Counted from the first letter of the stretch, positions 19,485 through 27,962 are shown. The stretch is 64,000 nucleotides of DNA from DATBVX01 sp963705495 (GCA_963705495.1 CAVPJQ010000008.1:248001-312000), one strand, 5' to 3'. Made by a program: numbers and translations. Notes: generated by a model from the letters alone, not told the origin.

Positions 19485-20699
19485 TCAGTGCGCGTCCTTG
19501 AGCTGAATCGTCGTGTCCGCGATGCGTGCGGCGTCGAGACGCGCACGCTCGGCGATGAGCTTGCGGGCGGCCATGTAGTCCTTCGCACTGTTGACCGCAT
19601 CTACGGCAATGAGCTCGCCGCCACGCAGATAGCACACGCAAAAACTGTGTGCAGCCGGGTCGCCACGCAATACGCATTGATCGTAGCCGTGCGACAGGCC
19701 GACGATGAGAAGCTTGAGGTCGTACTGGTCCGACCAGAACCAGGGCACCTTGTCGTGCACAACCGGTTTGCCGAGCATGTTGGCCGCGGCGCTGCGCGCG
19801 TGCTCGAACGCATTATCGACCGACTCCAGTCGGACGCGGCGCCCGTAGCGCGGGCTGGGATGGTTGGTGCAGTCGCCTGCAGCATAGACATCGCTCGCAC
19901 TGGTGCGGCAGTACTCGTCCACGACGATGCCGTTGTCGCAAGTTATGCCGGCGGCGCTCGCGATTTCGGTGACCGGCACGATGCCGATTCCGACCACCAC
20001 GATATCGGCCGGAAAACGCCGGCCGTCGGTGCACACGACTTCGCGTACCTCGCTGTCGCCGGCAATTGCAGTCACCGCGGTGTTGAAGTGCAGCTTGACT
20101 CCGTGAGCTGCGTGCTGGTCGGCGTAGAAAGCGGACAGGGGCGGCGCGACCACGCGGCTCATCGCGCGCTCGGTCATCTCGATCACGGTCACGTCGAGAC
20201 CCAGCTGCCGGCAGGTCGCGGCGACTTCGAGGCCGATGTAACCCGCGCCGACCACGACGAGCCGAGCACCTGGCCGGAAGTGACGGCGCATGCCGTGGAC
20301 ATCATCGATTGTGCGCAGCTCGAAAACGCCTGCCAGCCTCACCCCGGGCACTTCGAGCGGTCGACTGCGGCTGCCCACGCACAGAAGCAGCCGGTCATAC
20401 GCGAGCTTCCCGCCGTCACTCAACCTCACTTCATGAGCAGCGGGCAGGATTTCGGTCACGCGCGTGCCGAGCTTCAATTCGATCCGCGCCTGCTCGTAGA
20501 AGGAGGCTTGCTTGAGCAGCGCGCGCTCGAACTGCAGTTCGCCGGCGAGTAGCTTCTTCGAGAGTGGCGGTCGCTGGTAGGGAAGATGCGGTTCGGCGCC
20601 GATCAGGACGATCCGGCCCGCGAAGCCCTCCTTGCGCAAGGCTTCCGCTCCCTGGGCGCCCGCGTGGCTGGCGCCGACGATGACGATGGTGTCCGGCAA
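19485..20699 (-). CDS. FAD-dependent NAD(P)H oxidoreductase, ferredoxin/rubredoxin reductase type
   Basis: Flavoprotein of 404 residues. The FAD-binding motif VGASHAGAQGAE is at the N-terminus, the NAD(P)-binding motif VGAGYIGLEVA lies near residue 150, and the second FAD signature YAAGDCTNHPS is near 275. These are followed by a reductase C-terminal domain (VPWFWSDQYDLKL). This is the layout of the small reductases that pass electrons from NADH to a ferredoxin or rubredoxin for oxygenases. No oxygenase gene adjoins it; a 2Fe-2S protein gene lies 1 kb away on the other strand. It is divergent from the P-II gene. Confidence 0.9.
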   Translation of the reverse strand: MPDTIVIVGASHAGAQGAEALRKEGFAGRIVLIGAEPHLPYQRPPLSKKLLAGELQFERALLKQASFYEQARIELKLGTRVTEILPAAHEVRLSDGGKLAYDRLLLCVGSRSRPLEVPGVRLAGVFELRTIDDVHGMRRHFRPGARLVVVGAGYIGLEVAATCRQLGLDVTVIEMTERAMSRVVAPPLSAFYADQHAAHGVKLHFNTAVTAIAGDSEVREVVCTDGRRFPADIVVVGIGIVPVTEIASAAGITCDNGIVVDEYCRTSASDVYAAGDCTNHPSPRYGRRVRLESVDNAFEHARSAAANMLGKPVVHDKVPWFWSDQYDLKLLIVGLSHGYDQCVLRGDPAAHSFCVCYLRGGELIAVDAVNSAKDYMAARKLIAERARLDAARIADTTIQLKDAH

Positions 20700-20958
20700 A
20701 TCGGTCCCCCGCGCTGCGGGCGAGATGATAGAGCACGCGGCCGCGGCGCACGCGGAAGATGCAAGCGGCCCGCCCCGTAGCTATGCTCGCACCAAACAAA
20801 CGCAGCCCGGAGCTGGGATTGCGCCAGACTGGTGCATAGCGGGGCGACTCGACCTTGGGGACCGGGCTCAAGTGACTGTTTGGCAGACGGCTGTCAGCAG
20901 GCACGAAAGCTGCATCGGTCCCGCGCAAACCTGATACAACTGCTGTCGAGGACTGGCG

Positions 20959-21297
20959 ATGAAACTGATCACCGCGATCATCAAGCCCTTCAAGCTCGAC
21001 GATGTGCGTGCCGCGCTGTCGGAGCTCGGCATCTCCGGCATGACTGTCACCGAAGTGAAGGGCTTCGGGCGCCAGCGCGGCCACACCGAGCTGTATCGTG
21101 GCGCAGAATACGTCGTCGATTTCGTGCCCAAGACGCGTATCGAAGTCGCGGTGCGTGATGATCTGGTCGATCAGGTCATCGAGGCGGTCACCGGCGCCGC
21201 CAAGACCGGAAAGGTCGGCGACGGCAAGATCTTCGTCACTGACATCGAGCGCTCGTTGCGAATCAGGACTGGCGAGACCGACGACGCCGCTCTCTAG
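20959..21297 (+). CDS. glnB: P-II nitrogen regulatory protein
   Basis: Trimeric signal protein of 112 residues that reports nitrogen, carbon and energy status to glutamine synthetase regulation, NtrB or AmtB. It is full length for the family, with uridylylation site Y51 in the T-loop (GHTELYRGAEYV) and the C-terminal signature IRTGE. No amtB follows, which favours GlnB over GlnK, but sequence alone does not decide this. It is followed 3 bp after the stop by a large inverted-repeat element that could end its transcript. Confidence 0.93.
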   Translation: MKLITAIIKPFKLDDVRAALSELGISGMTVTEVKGFGRQRGHTELYRGAEYVVDFVPKTRIEVAVRDDLVDQVIEAVTGAAKTGKVGDGKIFVTDIERSLRIRTGETDDAAL

Positions 21298-21300
21298 CTT

Positions 21301-21548
21301 CCAAGAGCAGTCCGCTCTGGCCGCCGGGTAGGTGTGCCTCGAGCTCGTGGAGCAAATGCGCAGCGACGACACTTGAGCGAGGAACGCTCAAGGTCGCGCG
21401 CGAACCCTCAGTCCGGGCGGCGATCAGACGCCGATAGATCAACTTGCCATCACCAAATCCGGTCTGATCGCTGATCGCCCGGACAGAGGGCATTAGCTAC
21501 ACGAGCTCGAGGCACACCCACCCAGCGACCAGACCGTCCTGCCTTAGT
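21301..21548. repeat. Large imperfect palindrome, first unit of the element
   Basis: The arms at 21301-21349 and 21500-21548 pair over about 49 bp, including a perfect 18-bp core (GTGTGCCTCGAGCTCGTG at 21332-21349). The pairing resumes inside: 21405-21429 matches the complement of 21462-21490 except for one mismatch and a 4-nt insertion. The left arm carries an extra piece with its own hairpin (CTTGAGCG/CGCTCAAG, 21372-21392). As RNA or single-stranded DNA this would fold into one long branched hairpin. Confidence 0.7.
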
Positions 21549-21609
21549 CAAAGAGGCGGAGCCGCTAGATTCTTCACTCTCAGCGCAAGACGAGACGGAC
21601 ATTGCGGTC

Positions 21610-21708
21610 GGGGGGATTGTGCCAACCCGGGCGAGCAATGTTTGCGGGTTTGCAATTTCGGATGGCACGGTATCGCGCGTGATCAGCCCGGAGTTGGCAC
21701 AACCCCCC
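21610..21708. repeat. Second palindrome of the element
   Basis: The 22-bp arms at 21610-21631 and 21687-21708 (core TTGTGCCAAC / GTTGGCACAA) pair with only minor differences around a loop of about 55 nt. The TGGCAC sequences inside resemble a -24 box but have no -12 box at the right distance. Confidence 0.65.
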
Positions 21709-21746
21709 ACCCAATGGCTGGCTCGGACTGCTCTTGGCGCTCAAGG

Positions 21747-21752
21747 TAGAAT
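21747..21752 (+). promoter_or_regulatory. Candidate -10 element, near-leaderless start
   Basis: TAGAAT ends 9 nt before the ATG at 21762, just outside the right terminal repeat of the palindromic element. The resulting mRNA would be leaderless or nearly so, and no Shine-Dalgarno sequence is present. If correct, the promoter's -35 region (about 21724-21729, CGGACT) lies inside the repeat. Confidence 0.35.
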
Positions 21753-21761
21753 GCGCGGGCA

Positions 21762-22127
21762 ATGACCGATCCCCAGCTCGAAGCTGCGCGCAAGCTCGCG
21801 CTTGGCGAGTGTCGCCGGCACATCTTTCTCTGCATCGGCGGCAAGTGCGCGCCGCGCGAACGCCAGCAGGAATCCTGGGAGTACCTCAAGCGACGACTCA
21901 AGGAACTTGGGCTCGTCGATGTGCCCGGCGGCGTACTGAGGACCAAGGCCGATTGCCTGCGCATCTGCGTCGGCGGTCCAGTCGCGGTCGTCTATCCTGA
22001 AGGCACCTGGTACCGGGACTGTACCCCGGCGAATCTCGAAGCGATCATCAACGAGCACCTGCTCGGAGGGCGTCCAGTGGCGAGGCTCGCGTTCGCGAGC
22101 AATCCGCTGCCGCCTGATGTGCAATAA
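21762..22127 (+). CDS. Thioredoxin-like [2Fe-2S] ferredoxin
   Basis: Protein of 121 residues with the thioredoxin-fold ferredoxin pattern. Two cysteines lie in FLCIGGKCAPRER near residue 24 and two in KADCLRICVGGPVAVVYP near residue 67, enough to hold one [2Fe-2S] cluster. The WYRDCTPANLEAIINEHL tail is typical of this family (NuoE-like C-terminal fold). The physiological partner is unknown. The FAD reductase at 19485-20699 is a nearby candidate but lies on the opposite strand. Confidence 0.87.
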   Translation: MTDPQLEAARKLALGECRRHIFLCIGGKCAPRERQQESWEYLKRRLKELGLVDVPGGVLRTKADCLRICVGGPVAVVYPEGTWYRDCTPANLEAIINEHLLGGRPVARLAFASNPLPPDVQ

Positions 22128-22163
22128 CCGGACGGGCAACCCGTCATCGCACCGGACACAGCG

Positions 22164-23138
22164 ATGCCCAAGGCGATTCGCATCTACAAGCACGGCGGTC
22201 CCGATGTCATGCGCTGGGAAGAGATCGAGGTCGGGGAGCCCGGTCCCGGCGAGGTGCGTGTCCGGCATACGGCCATCGGTCTGAACTTCATCGATGTCTA
22301 CGATCGCACCGGCCTCTATCCCCTCGACCTGCCGAGCGGCCTCGGCAGAGAGGCGGCAGGCGTCGTAGAAGCGCTGGGTCGCAAGGTGCGTGGATTGAAG
22401 CGCGGCGATCGGGTCGCCTACACGTATCCGGTCGCCGGCGCCTATACGGAAGTGCGCATCTGCCCCGCCGAGCGCCTGGTGAGAGTGCCCGCAGGCGTCA
22501 CGGATGAGCAGGCGGCAGCGATGATGCTCAAGGGACTGACGGCGCAGTACCTGCTGCGCCAGACCTATCGCGTGAAGCGCGGCGATGCAGTGCTGATTCA
22601 CTCAGCCGCGGGCGGCGTTGGTTCGATCGCCGCGCAATGGGCACGGCACCTCGGCGCGAAGGTGATCGGCGTGGTCGGCAGCTCGGAGAAGGCGAAGCTC
22701 GCCAAACGCAACGGCTGTCATCACGTCATCGTCGGCGGAGCCGGGCAGTTGCCGGCAGCGGTAAAGTCCCTGACCGGCGGTGTCGGCGTGCACGTCGTCT
22801 ACGATTCGGTCGGCAAGGATACGTTCTTCGCTTCTCTCGACAGCCTGCGTCCTCTCGGGATGATGGTGAGCTTTGGCAACTCCTCCGGCCCCGTGCCCGC
22901 GATCGCGCCACTCGAGCTCGGCAGGCGAGGTTCGCTGTTTCTCACGCGCCCGTCGCTCTTCAACTATGTCGCCACGCGGGCAGCGCTCGAGCGCGCAGCT
23001 CGCGAACTTTTCAGCGTCGTGAAACGCGGTGCGGTCAAGATTCGCATCGGCCAGAGCTATCCGCTGCAGGATGTCGCGACCGCGCACCGCGACCTGGAAG
23101 CCCGTCGTACGACCGGTTCCACGATCCTGATTCCCTGA
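22164..23138 (+). CDS. qorA: NADPH:quinone oxidoreductase, zeta-crystallin type
   Basis: Zinc-free medium-chain reductase of 324 residues. It has the family signature around GLNFIDVYDRTGLYP and the NADPH-binding motif HSAAGGVGSIAAQWA near residue 150. The length is as expected. It reduces quinones with NADPH, probably as a detoxifying enzyme. It lies 36 nt after the ferredoxin gene on the same strand, and a good intrinsic terminator follows the stop, so the two probably form one short operon. Confidence 0.92.
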   Translation: MPKAIRIYKHGGPDVMRWEEIEVGEPGPGEVRVRHTAIGLNFIDVYDRTGLYPLDLPSGLGREAAGVVEALGRKVRGLKRGDRVAYTYPVAGAYTEVRICPAERLVRVPAGVTDEQAAAMMLKGLTAQYLLRQTYRVKRGDAVLIHSAAGGVGSIAAQWARHLGAKVIGVVGSSEKAKLAKRNGCHHVIVGGAGQLPAAVKSLTGGVGVHVVYDSVGKDTFFASLDSLRPLGMMVSFGNSSGPVPAIAPLELGRRGSLFLTRPSLFNYVATRAALERAARELFSVVKRGAVKIRIGQSYPLQDVATAHRDLEARRTTGSTILIP

Positions 23139-23142
23139 TCCT

Positions 23143-23168
23143 CCCGCCCTCGCAGCCGCGGGATTTTT
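23143..23168 (+). terminator. Intrinsic terminator after qorA
   Basis: CCCGC (23143-23147) pairs with GCGGG (23158-23162), with one more T-A pair outside, and ATTTTT follows at once. The hairpin begins 5 bp after the qorA stop. The stem is short but GC-only, and the T-tract is one of few in this GC-rich window. Confidence 0.5.
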
Positions 23169-23225
23169 CGCGCCTGCGCGCAGTCCCATATGCATCAGAT
23201 TCTCAGGACCGTGACGTGGCGACGA

Positions 23226-23251
23226 TTTGCCTCACGGGAGGGTGAGGCAAA
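23226..23251. promoter_or_regulatory. 10-bp inverted repeat upstream of the outer-membrane barrel gene
   Basis: TTTGCCTCAC and GTGAGGCAAA form a perfect 10-bp stem with a 6-nt loop, ending 32 bp before the ATG at 23284. No T-tract follows on the plus strand, so an operator or leader hairpin is likelier than a terminator. A repressor-type palindrome at this spot could control the barrel gene. Confidence 0.45.
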
Positions 23252-23283
23252 ATCTCATGCGCCAGTAGGGCGAGTCCGACAGG

Positions 23284-24963
23284 ATGAATGTCATCAGGGA
23301 AATCGCGGCGCACGGTGCGACCTTCGTGATCCTGCTCGGCATCACGCTGGCAGCGGGTCTCCTGCCTGTCGCCGCGGCGCAGACGCCGTCAGCTGCTCCT
23401 GACACTCAGCCCGGCGTGCCGAGCGATGAGGAGCTCGAGGCGAGCGGCGCTGTGATCGGGCGCATCGTTCTGAACATCGCCAATATCTTCAACGAGGCCG
23501 ACCCGCGCGAGGACAAAGCCCTCTACCGGGCTGCCAACCGCCTGCACATCAAGACGCGCGAGGACACGGTGCGCAGCCAGCTGCTGTTCAAGACCGGCGA
23601 TCCCTATTCGGCGCGCGTGCTTGCCGAGACCGAGCGAGCGCTGCGCGCGGTGGACTACCTGCACGATGCACGCGTGCGACCGTTTGCCTATGACGGCAAG
23701 AACGTGGACGTCTTCGTCGAGACGCGCGACGTCTGGTCGCTGCAACCGGGAATCTCGTTCACGCGCAAGGGCGGAGAGAACGAGGCGAGCGTGGAGCTCG
23801 AAGAGGAGAACCTGCTGGGCCGCGGCAAGGACGTCTCCATTTCCTGGAGCGACGAAGTGGAGCGCGAATCGATCCTGCTGCGCTGGCGCGACCCCAACGT
23901 GCTGCAGAGTCGCTGGCGGTCGGATCTCGCGTACTCGATCAACGACGACGGCCGCCTGCGCCTCGTGAGTGCCGAGCGGCCGTTCTTCGCTCTCGACACG
24001 CACTGGAGCGCGGGCGGCACGGCGTTCGACTTCACGCGTGTCGATCCGAGATACGACCTCGGGCACATCGTGGATGAGTTCAAGCACGAGCAGTCCTTCG
24101 CGGAGCTGCGCGGCGGATGGTCGGCAGGGCTGATCGATGGCCGCGCGCTGCGCTGGCTCGCGGGCTTTCGTTACGATGCCAACCATTTTGCCAATGCGCC
24201 GGACAAGCCTGCGCCTGTGTCACTGCCACCCGACCATACGCTGGTTTACCCGTGGGTCGGCATAGCGTCGCTCGAGGATCGGTTCGTCACCACGGCGAAC
24301 CTCAATAAGATCGGGCGGACCGAGGACCTCGACTTCGGCACCTCCTACACACTGCAGTTCGGCCTGGCGACGAAGGCAGTCGGCTCCGATCGTGACGCCG
24401 CGATCCTTGGCGGCACGCTGCACAGCGGATTGTCCTGGGCCGACAACCAGACCCTGTTCTTCAACACATCGGCCACTGGCCGGCTCGAGTCCCACCAGAT
24501 CGCCAATGGCCTGCTGGATGCAAGCGCGCGCTACTACTGGCGCTGGGCATCAAAGAGGGTGTTCTTTGCCAGCGCCAGCGCTGCGGTCAGCGAAGAGCTT
24601 GATCCGGAGAACCAGCTGCAGCTCGGTGGCGACAATGGCCTGCGCGGCTACCCGTTGCGCTATCAGACGGGCAGCAGCCGCGCGCTCTTTACGGTCGAGC
24701 AGCGCTTCTTCACCGACTGGTTTCCGTTCCGGCTGTTCTATGTCGGCGCGGCGGTGTTCGCCGATGCCGGCCGCACCTGGGGCCGCGGCTCGGTGGGCGA
24801 ACCGAGCCTCGGCTGGTTGAGCGATGTCGGCTTTGGGCTGCGTCTCGGCAATGCGCGCAGCGGCTTCGGCAGCGTGGTGCACATCGACATCGCGTTCCCG
24901 CTCAATCGCACACCCGATATCGACCAGGTGCAGTTCGTCATCGAGACCAGGGAGACCTTCTGA
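23284..24963 (+). CDS. BamA/TamA-like outer-membrane beta-barrel protein
   Basis: Protein of 559 residues. A signal peptide (about 1-35, ending in VAAAQ) is followed by an Asp/Glu-rich linker, one POTRA-like domain (about 70-150, with the KTREDTVRSQLLFKTGDPY pattern) and a 16-strand type C-terminal barrel. The barrel ends in the Omp85 regions LRGYPLRYQ and VFADAGRTWG. A single POTRA makes it smaller than BamA or TamA. The last residue of the chain is phenylalanine, the expected outer-membrane assembly signal. It may assemble or export a surface protein or lipid; the partner is unknown. Confidence 0.85.
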   Translation: MNVIREIAAHGATFVILLGITLAAGLLPVAAAQTPSAAPDTQPGVPSDEELEASGAVIGRIVLNIANIFNEADPREDKALYRAANRLHIKTREDTVRSQLLFKTGDPYSARVLAETERALRAVDYLHDARVRPFAYDGKNVDVFVETRDVWSLQPGISFTRKGGENEASVELEEENLLGRGKDVSISWSDEVERESILLRWRDPNVLQSRWRSDLAYSINDDGRLRLVSAERPFFALDTHWSAGGTAFDFTRVDPRYDLGHIVDEFKHEQSFAELRGGWSAGLIDGRALRWLAGFRYDANHFANAPDKPAPVSLPPDHTLVYPWVGIASLEDRFVTTANLNKIGRTEDLDFGTSYTLQFGLATKAVGSDRDAAILGGTLHSGLSWADNQTLFFNTSATGRLESHQIANGLLDASARYYWRWASKRVFFASASAAVSEELDPENQLQLGGDNGLRGYPLRYQTGSSRALFTVEQRFFTDWFPFRLFYVGAAVFADAGRTWGRGSVGEPSLGWLSDVGFGLRLGNARSGFGSVVHIDIAFPLNRTPDIDQVQFVIETRETF

Positions 24964-25470
24964 TCAGCGCTCGGTCGCTGACGCGAGGCCCCCGGCACCC
25001 CGCGCGATACCCAGCACACCGCTGCGCACCACTTCGAGTATTTCGCCGCAACGGGCTGCATCGGTAACGAACTCGCTGATCTGCGCCTCGCTGCTGGTGA
25101 GCTCGACGATGTGGCAATCGGCGTTGACCGACAGCATCTTGCCCGCCGCACGCGCCACCAGTCCCTTGAGCGATTCCTGTTGCTCGGCAGGCACACGGAT
25201 CTTGATCAGCAGCAACTCGCGTTCGACGTGTTCGCCGCGCGTCATGTCCGCAACGCTCACCACGTCGACGAGCTTGAGCAGTTGGCTGCTGATCTGGTGG
25301 ATCACCGCGTCCGGTCCCTGCGTCACGAGCGTGAGGCGCGATACGGAAGGGTTGTCGGTCGGCGCGACGCTCAACGATTCGATGTTGTAACCGCGCGTGG
25401 AAAACAAGCCCGCAACGCGCGACAGCGCGCCCGCTTCGTTCTGCAGAAGAATGCCGATGACATGCCGCAC
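24964..25470 (-). CDS. ilvH: Acetolactate synthase small (regulatory) subunit
   Basis: Regulatory subunit of 168 residues with an N-terminal ACT domain (HVIGILLQNEAGALSRVAGLFS) that binds valine and a C-terminal ALS_ss domain (ELLLIKIRV...). The length is normal. It activates and gives feedback control to the catalytic subunit of the first common step of branched-chain amino acid synthesis. Unusually, it is transcribed away from the large-subunit gene at 25649 instead of following it. Its stop abuts the stop of the convergent barrel gene. Confidence 0.93.
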   Translation of the reverse strand: MRHVIGILLQNEAGALSRVAGLFSTRGYNIESLSVAPTDNPSVSRLTLVTQGPDAVIHQISSQLLKLVDVVSVADMTRGEHVERELLLIKIRVPAEQQESLKGLVARAAGKMLSVNADCHIVELTSSEAQISEFVTDAARCGEILEVVRSGVLGIARGAGGLASATER

Positions 25471-25585
25471 TTTGAGCTTCTGTCCGACAGACCGGCAGCC
25501 GTTGTCAGCGCACCGCCGAGTCGCGCTCCGATGTTGATGTGTCGCGCCTTACGATATCCGAACACGACGCGACGTGGGGCGGAAC

Positions 25586-25613
25586 TTGCCCGGCGCTGAT
25601 TTGCTGCTAGTCT
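25586..25613 (+). promoter_or_regulatory. Candidate sigma-70 promoter of the acetolactate synthase large subunit
   Basis: TTGCCC (25586-25591) and TAGTCT (25608-25613) are 16 bp apart, with 4/6 and 3/6 matches to the consensus hexamers. Transcription would start near 25620, about 30 nt before the GTG chosen as start. Both hexamers are imperfect. Confidence 0.35.
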
Positions 25614-25648
25614 GCAGCAGGACAGCCTCCGCTCTTCGATCTCGAGCA

Positions 25649-27496
25649 GTGAAAGAAAGTCATCAGGTCCTTGAACGGGCCGCGCACCCGCTTGCCGGAC
25701 GCACGCTGAGTGGCGCGGAAATCATCGTCCAGGTTCTCGCCGACGAGGGCGCGGGTGCGATTTTCGGCTATTCGGGTGGCGCGATCCTGCCCACGTATGA
25801 CGCGGTGTTCCTCTACAACCAGGAGCATCCCGGGCGCGCGCGGGGCGGCGTGCCGCTCATCGTTCCTGCCAACGAGCAGGGCGCTGGGTTCATGGCTGCC
25901 GGCTATGCGCGTGCGAGTGGCAAGGTCGGAGTGTGTTTGGTGACTTCCGGGCCCGGTGCAACCAACACGGTTACGCCGGTCCGAGACTCCACGGCCGATT
26001 CGGTGCCGATGGTCGTGATCTGCGGCCAGGTGCCGACCCATGCGATAGGCACCGACGCCTTCCAGGAAGCGCCGGTGGCGAGCCTCATGAGCGCGGTGGC
26101 GAAGCACGTGTTCCTGGTGACCGATCCAACGCGTCTGGAAGCCACGGTGCGCACCGCATTCGAGATCGCGCGCACCGGGCGCCCCGGCCCGGTGGTGCTC
26201 GATGTGCCCAAGGACGTGCAGAACTGGAAAGGCGTGTTTCGCGGTTCCGGGCGGCTCCCGGTGCCGGGTTTTCGTCAGCGCATGAATCGCCTGGTGCACA
26301 ACGGCCTCTCAGAGGAGGCGTGCGCCGGGTTCTTCAGCATGCTGGCTGAGTCGAAACGCCCGCTCATCTACGCCGGCGGCGGCGTCATCAATGGCGGCGC
26401 GGCCTACGCGATGCGCGAATTCGCTTGCAGCTTCGGTATCCCGGTGGTCACGACGCTGATGGGAATCGGCGCCTTTGATACCACGCACCCGCTCGCGATG
26501 CGCATGCTCGGAATGCACGGCACCGCATTCGCGAACTACACGGTCGATGACTGTGATTTTCTGATCGCGCTCGGCTCACGGTTCGATGACCGCGTCGCGG
26601 GGGTGCCTGCCAAGTTCGCCAGGGGCGCGAAACGTATTGCGCACATCGACATCGATGCTTCGGAGATCAACAAGGTCAAGCACGTCAGCTGGAGCCACGT
26701 GGGCCTGCTCGCCGATGCGCTGGTAGCGCTGCTGGAGTACGGGCAGCGTGCGGCCTTCAGCGGCAACTTCGAGCGCTGGCACGCGCACCTCGGGACCCTG
26801 AAGAGTCGACACGCGATGAGCTACGATCGCGCGAGCCCGCTGATCCAGCCCTACTACGTGATCGAGCAGATCAACCGGATCACGCAGGGCGAGGCGATCA
26901 TCTCCACTGGTGTCGGCCAGCACCAGATGTGGTCAGCACAGTACTTTGACTTCCGGCACCCGCGCCTGTGGCTCACCTCGGGCAGCATGGGCACGATGGG
27001 CTTCGGCTTGCCAGCCGCGATCGGCGCGCAGGTCGCCCAGCGGGATCGGCTGGTCATTGATGTCGATGGCGATGCCAGCATCCGCATGAACATCGGCGAA
27101 CTCGAGACCGTCACCACCTACGATCTGCCGGTGAAAGTCGTCGTGCTCAATAATTTCGGCGACGGCATGGTCAAGCAGTGGCAGAAGCTGTTCTTCAAGG
27201 GGCGCCTGAGCGCGAGTGACAAATCGCTCCACAAGAAGGACTTCGTCAAGGCCGCGCAGGCCGATGGATTTCAGTTCGCAAGACGGCTGGATCGCAAGGA
27301 AGACGTGCCGTCGACCATCGATGAGTTCGTGAACTTCGCCGGCCCGGCGTTTCTCGAAGTGATGATCGATCCGGACGCGGGCGTGTACCCCATGGTCGGG
27401 CCTGGGCAGAGCTATGAGGAGATGATCACCGGCGATCACATCGCCTCGCGGCACAAGACCGATATCAAGGAGCCGGGCGAGTCGGAGATGTTCTGA
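25649..27496 (+). CDS. ilvB: Acetolactate synthase large (catalytic) subunit
   Basis: ThDP-dependent enzyme of 615 residues that makes 2-acetolactate or 2-aceto-2-hydroxybutyrate. It has the ThDP glutamate region (IVPANEQGAGFMAAGYAR), the central FAD/ADP-binding domain and the C-terminal ThDP motif GDASIRMN. The C-terminus is longer than in IlvI/IlvB of enterics, and the NNFGDGMVKQWQKLFFKGR segment is a variant. The GTG at 25649 is preferred to 25574 because the first 25 residues of the longer frame look non-protein-like and would precede the predicted promoter. The gene for the small subunit is divergent. Glyoxalase follows after 2 nt. Confidence 0.92.
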   Translation: MKESHQVLERAAHPLAGRTLSGAEIIVQVLADEGAGAIFGYSGGAILPTYDAVFLYNQEHPGRARGGVPLIVPANEQGAGFMAAGYARASGKVGVCLVTSGPGATNTVTPVRDSTADSVPMVVICGQVPTHAIGTDAFQEAPVASLMSAVAKHVFLVTDPTRLEATVRTAFEIARTGRPGPVVLDVPKDVQNWKGVFRGSGRLPVPGFRQRMNRLVHNGLSEEACAGFFSMLAESKRPLIYAGGGVINGGAAYAMREFACSFGIPVVTTLMGIGAFDTTHPLAMRMLGMHGTAFANYTVDDCDFLIALGSRFDDRVAGVPAKFARGAKRIAHIDIDASEINKVKHVSWSHVGLLADALVALLEYGQRAAFSGNFERWHAHLGTLKSRHAMSYDRASPLIQPYYVIEQINRITQGEAIISTGVGQHQMWSAQYFDFRHPRLWLTSGSMGTMGFGLPAAIGAQVAQRDRLVIDVDGDASIRMNIGELETVTTYDLPVKVVVLNNFGDGMVKQWQKLFFKGRLSASDKSLHKKDFVKAAQADGFQFARRLDRKEDVPSTIDEFVNFAGPAFLEVMIDPDAGVYPMVGPGQSYEEMITGDHIASRHKTDIKEPGESEMF

Positions 27497-27498
27497 AC

Positions 27499-27918
27499 AT
27501 GAAATACCTGCATACCATGGTGCGCGTCACCGATCTGGAACAGTCACTGGACTTCTACTGCCGCAAGCTGGGACTGCAGGAACTCAGGCGCATGGAAAAC
27601 GACAAGGGGCGCTTCACGCTGGTGTTTCTCGCTGCACCCGGCGATGAGGACGCGCAGATCGAGCTCACCTACAACTGGGATCCGCAGCCGTATCCCGGTG
27701 GACGCAACTTTGGCCACGTCGCTTATGCGGTGGATGACATCTACGCGCTGTGCCAGCGCCTCATGGACCAGGGCGTGACGATCAATCGGCCACCGCGCGA
27801 CGGGCACATGGCGTTCATCCGTTCGCCCGATGGCATTTCAATTGAGCTGCTGCAGAAGGGCGCATCGCTTGCGCCGCGCGAGCCCTGGGCGTCGATGAAG
27901 AACCAGGGCAGCTGGTGA
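27499..27918 (+). CDS. gloA: Lactoylglutathione lyase (glyoxalase I)
   Basis: Metalloenzyme of 139 residues that isomerises the methylglyoxal-glutathione hemithioacetal to S-lactoylglutathione. The four metal ligands of the family are visible: His5 (KYLHTMVRV), Glu in QIELTYNW, His in FGHVAYAV and Glu in GISIELLQK. The length matches Ni2+-type bacterial enzymes. It starts 2 nt after the ilvB stop and is probably co-transcribed with it. Confidence 0.94.
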   Translation: MKYLHTMVRVTDLEQSLDFYCRKLGLQELRRMENDKGRFTLVFLAAPGDEDAQIELTYNWDPQPYPGGRNFGHVAYAVDDIYALCQRLMDQGVTINRPPRDGHMAFIRSPDGISIELLQKGASLAPREPWASMKNQGSW

Positions 27919-27962
27919 AGCACTAGTCCCTCACGAGCACCCGGCGCAGGCTCGACCTCCCG

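Larger units (their letters stand above)
21301..21737. mobile_element. Gene-free nested inverted-repeat element (MITE-like)
   Basis: A 437-bp stretch without a credible gene is bounded by perfect 14-bp inverted repeats (CCAAGAGCAGTCCG at 21301-21314, its complement at 21724-21737). It contains two large internal palindromes (21301-21548 and 21610-21708). Short frames of 76 and 86 codons on the minus strand follow the repeat symmetry and have no ribosome site. I see no clear target duplication. It could be a non-autonomous transposable element or a repeat-derived structured RNA. It fills the whole gap between glnB and the next gene. Confidence 0.5.

Noticed and set aside
21662..21680. TGGCACGGTATCGCGC and the other TGGCAC copies in the palindromic element as sigma-54 promoters
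   Set aside because: None has TTGC or a close variant at the right spacing. The copies are explained by the inverted repeats.
21263..21710. Two minus-strand frames of 76 and 86 codons over the palindromic element
   Set aside because: They run along the repeat arms, have no ribosome site, and one overlaps the end of glnB.
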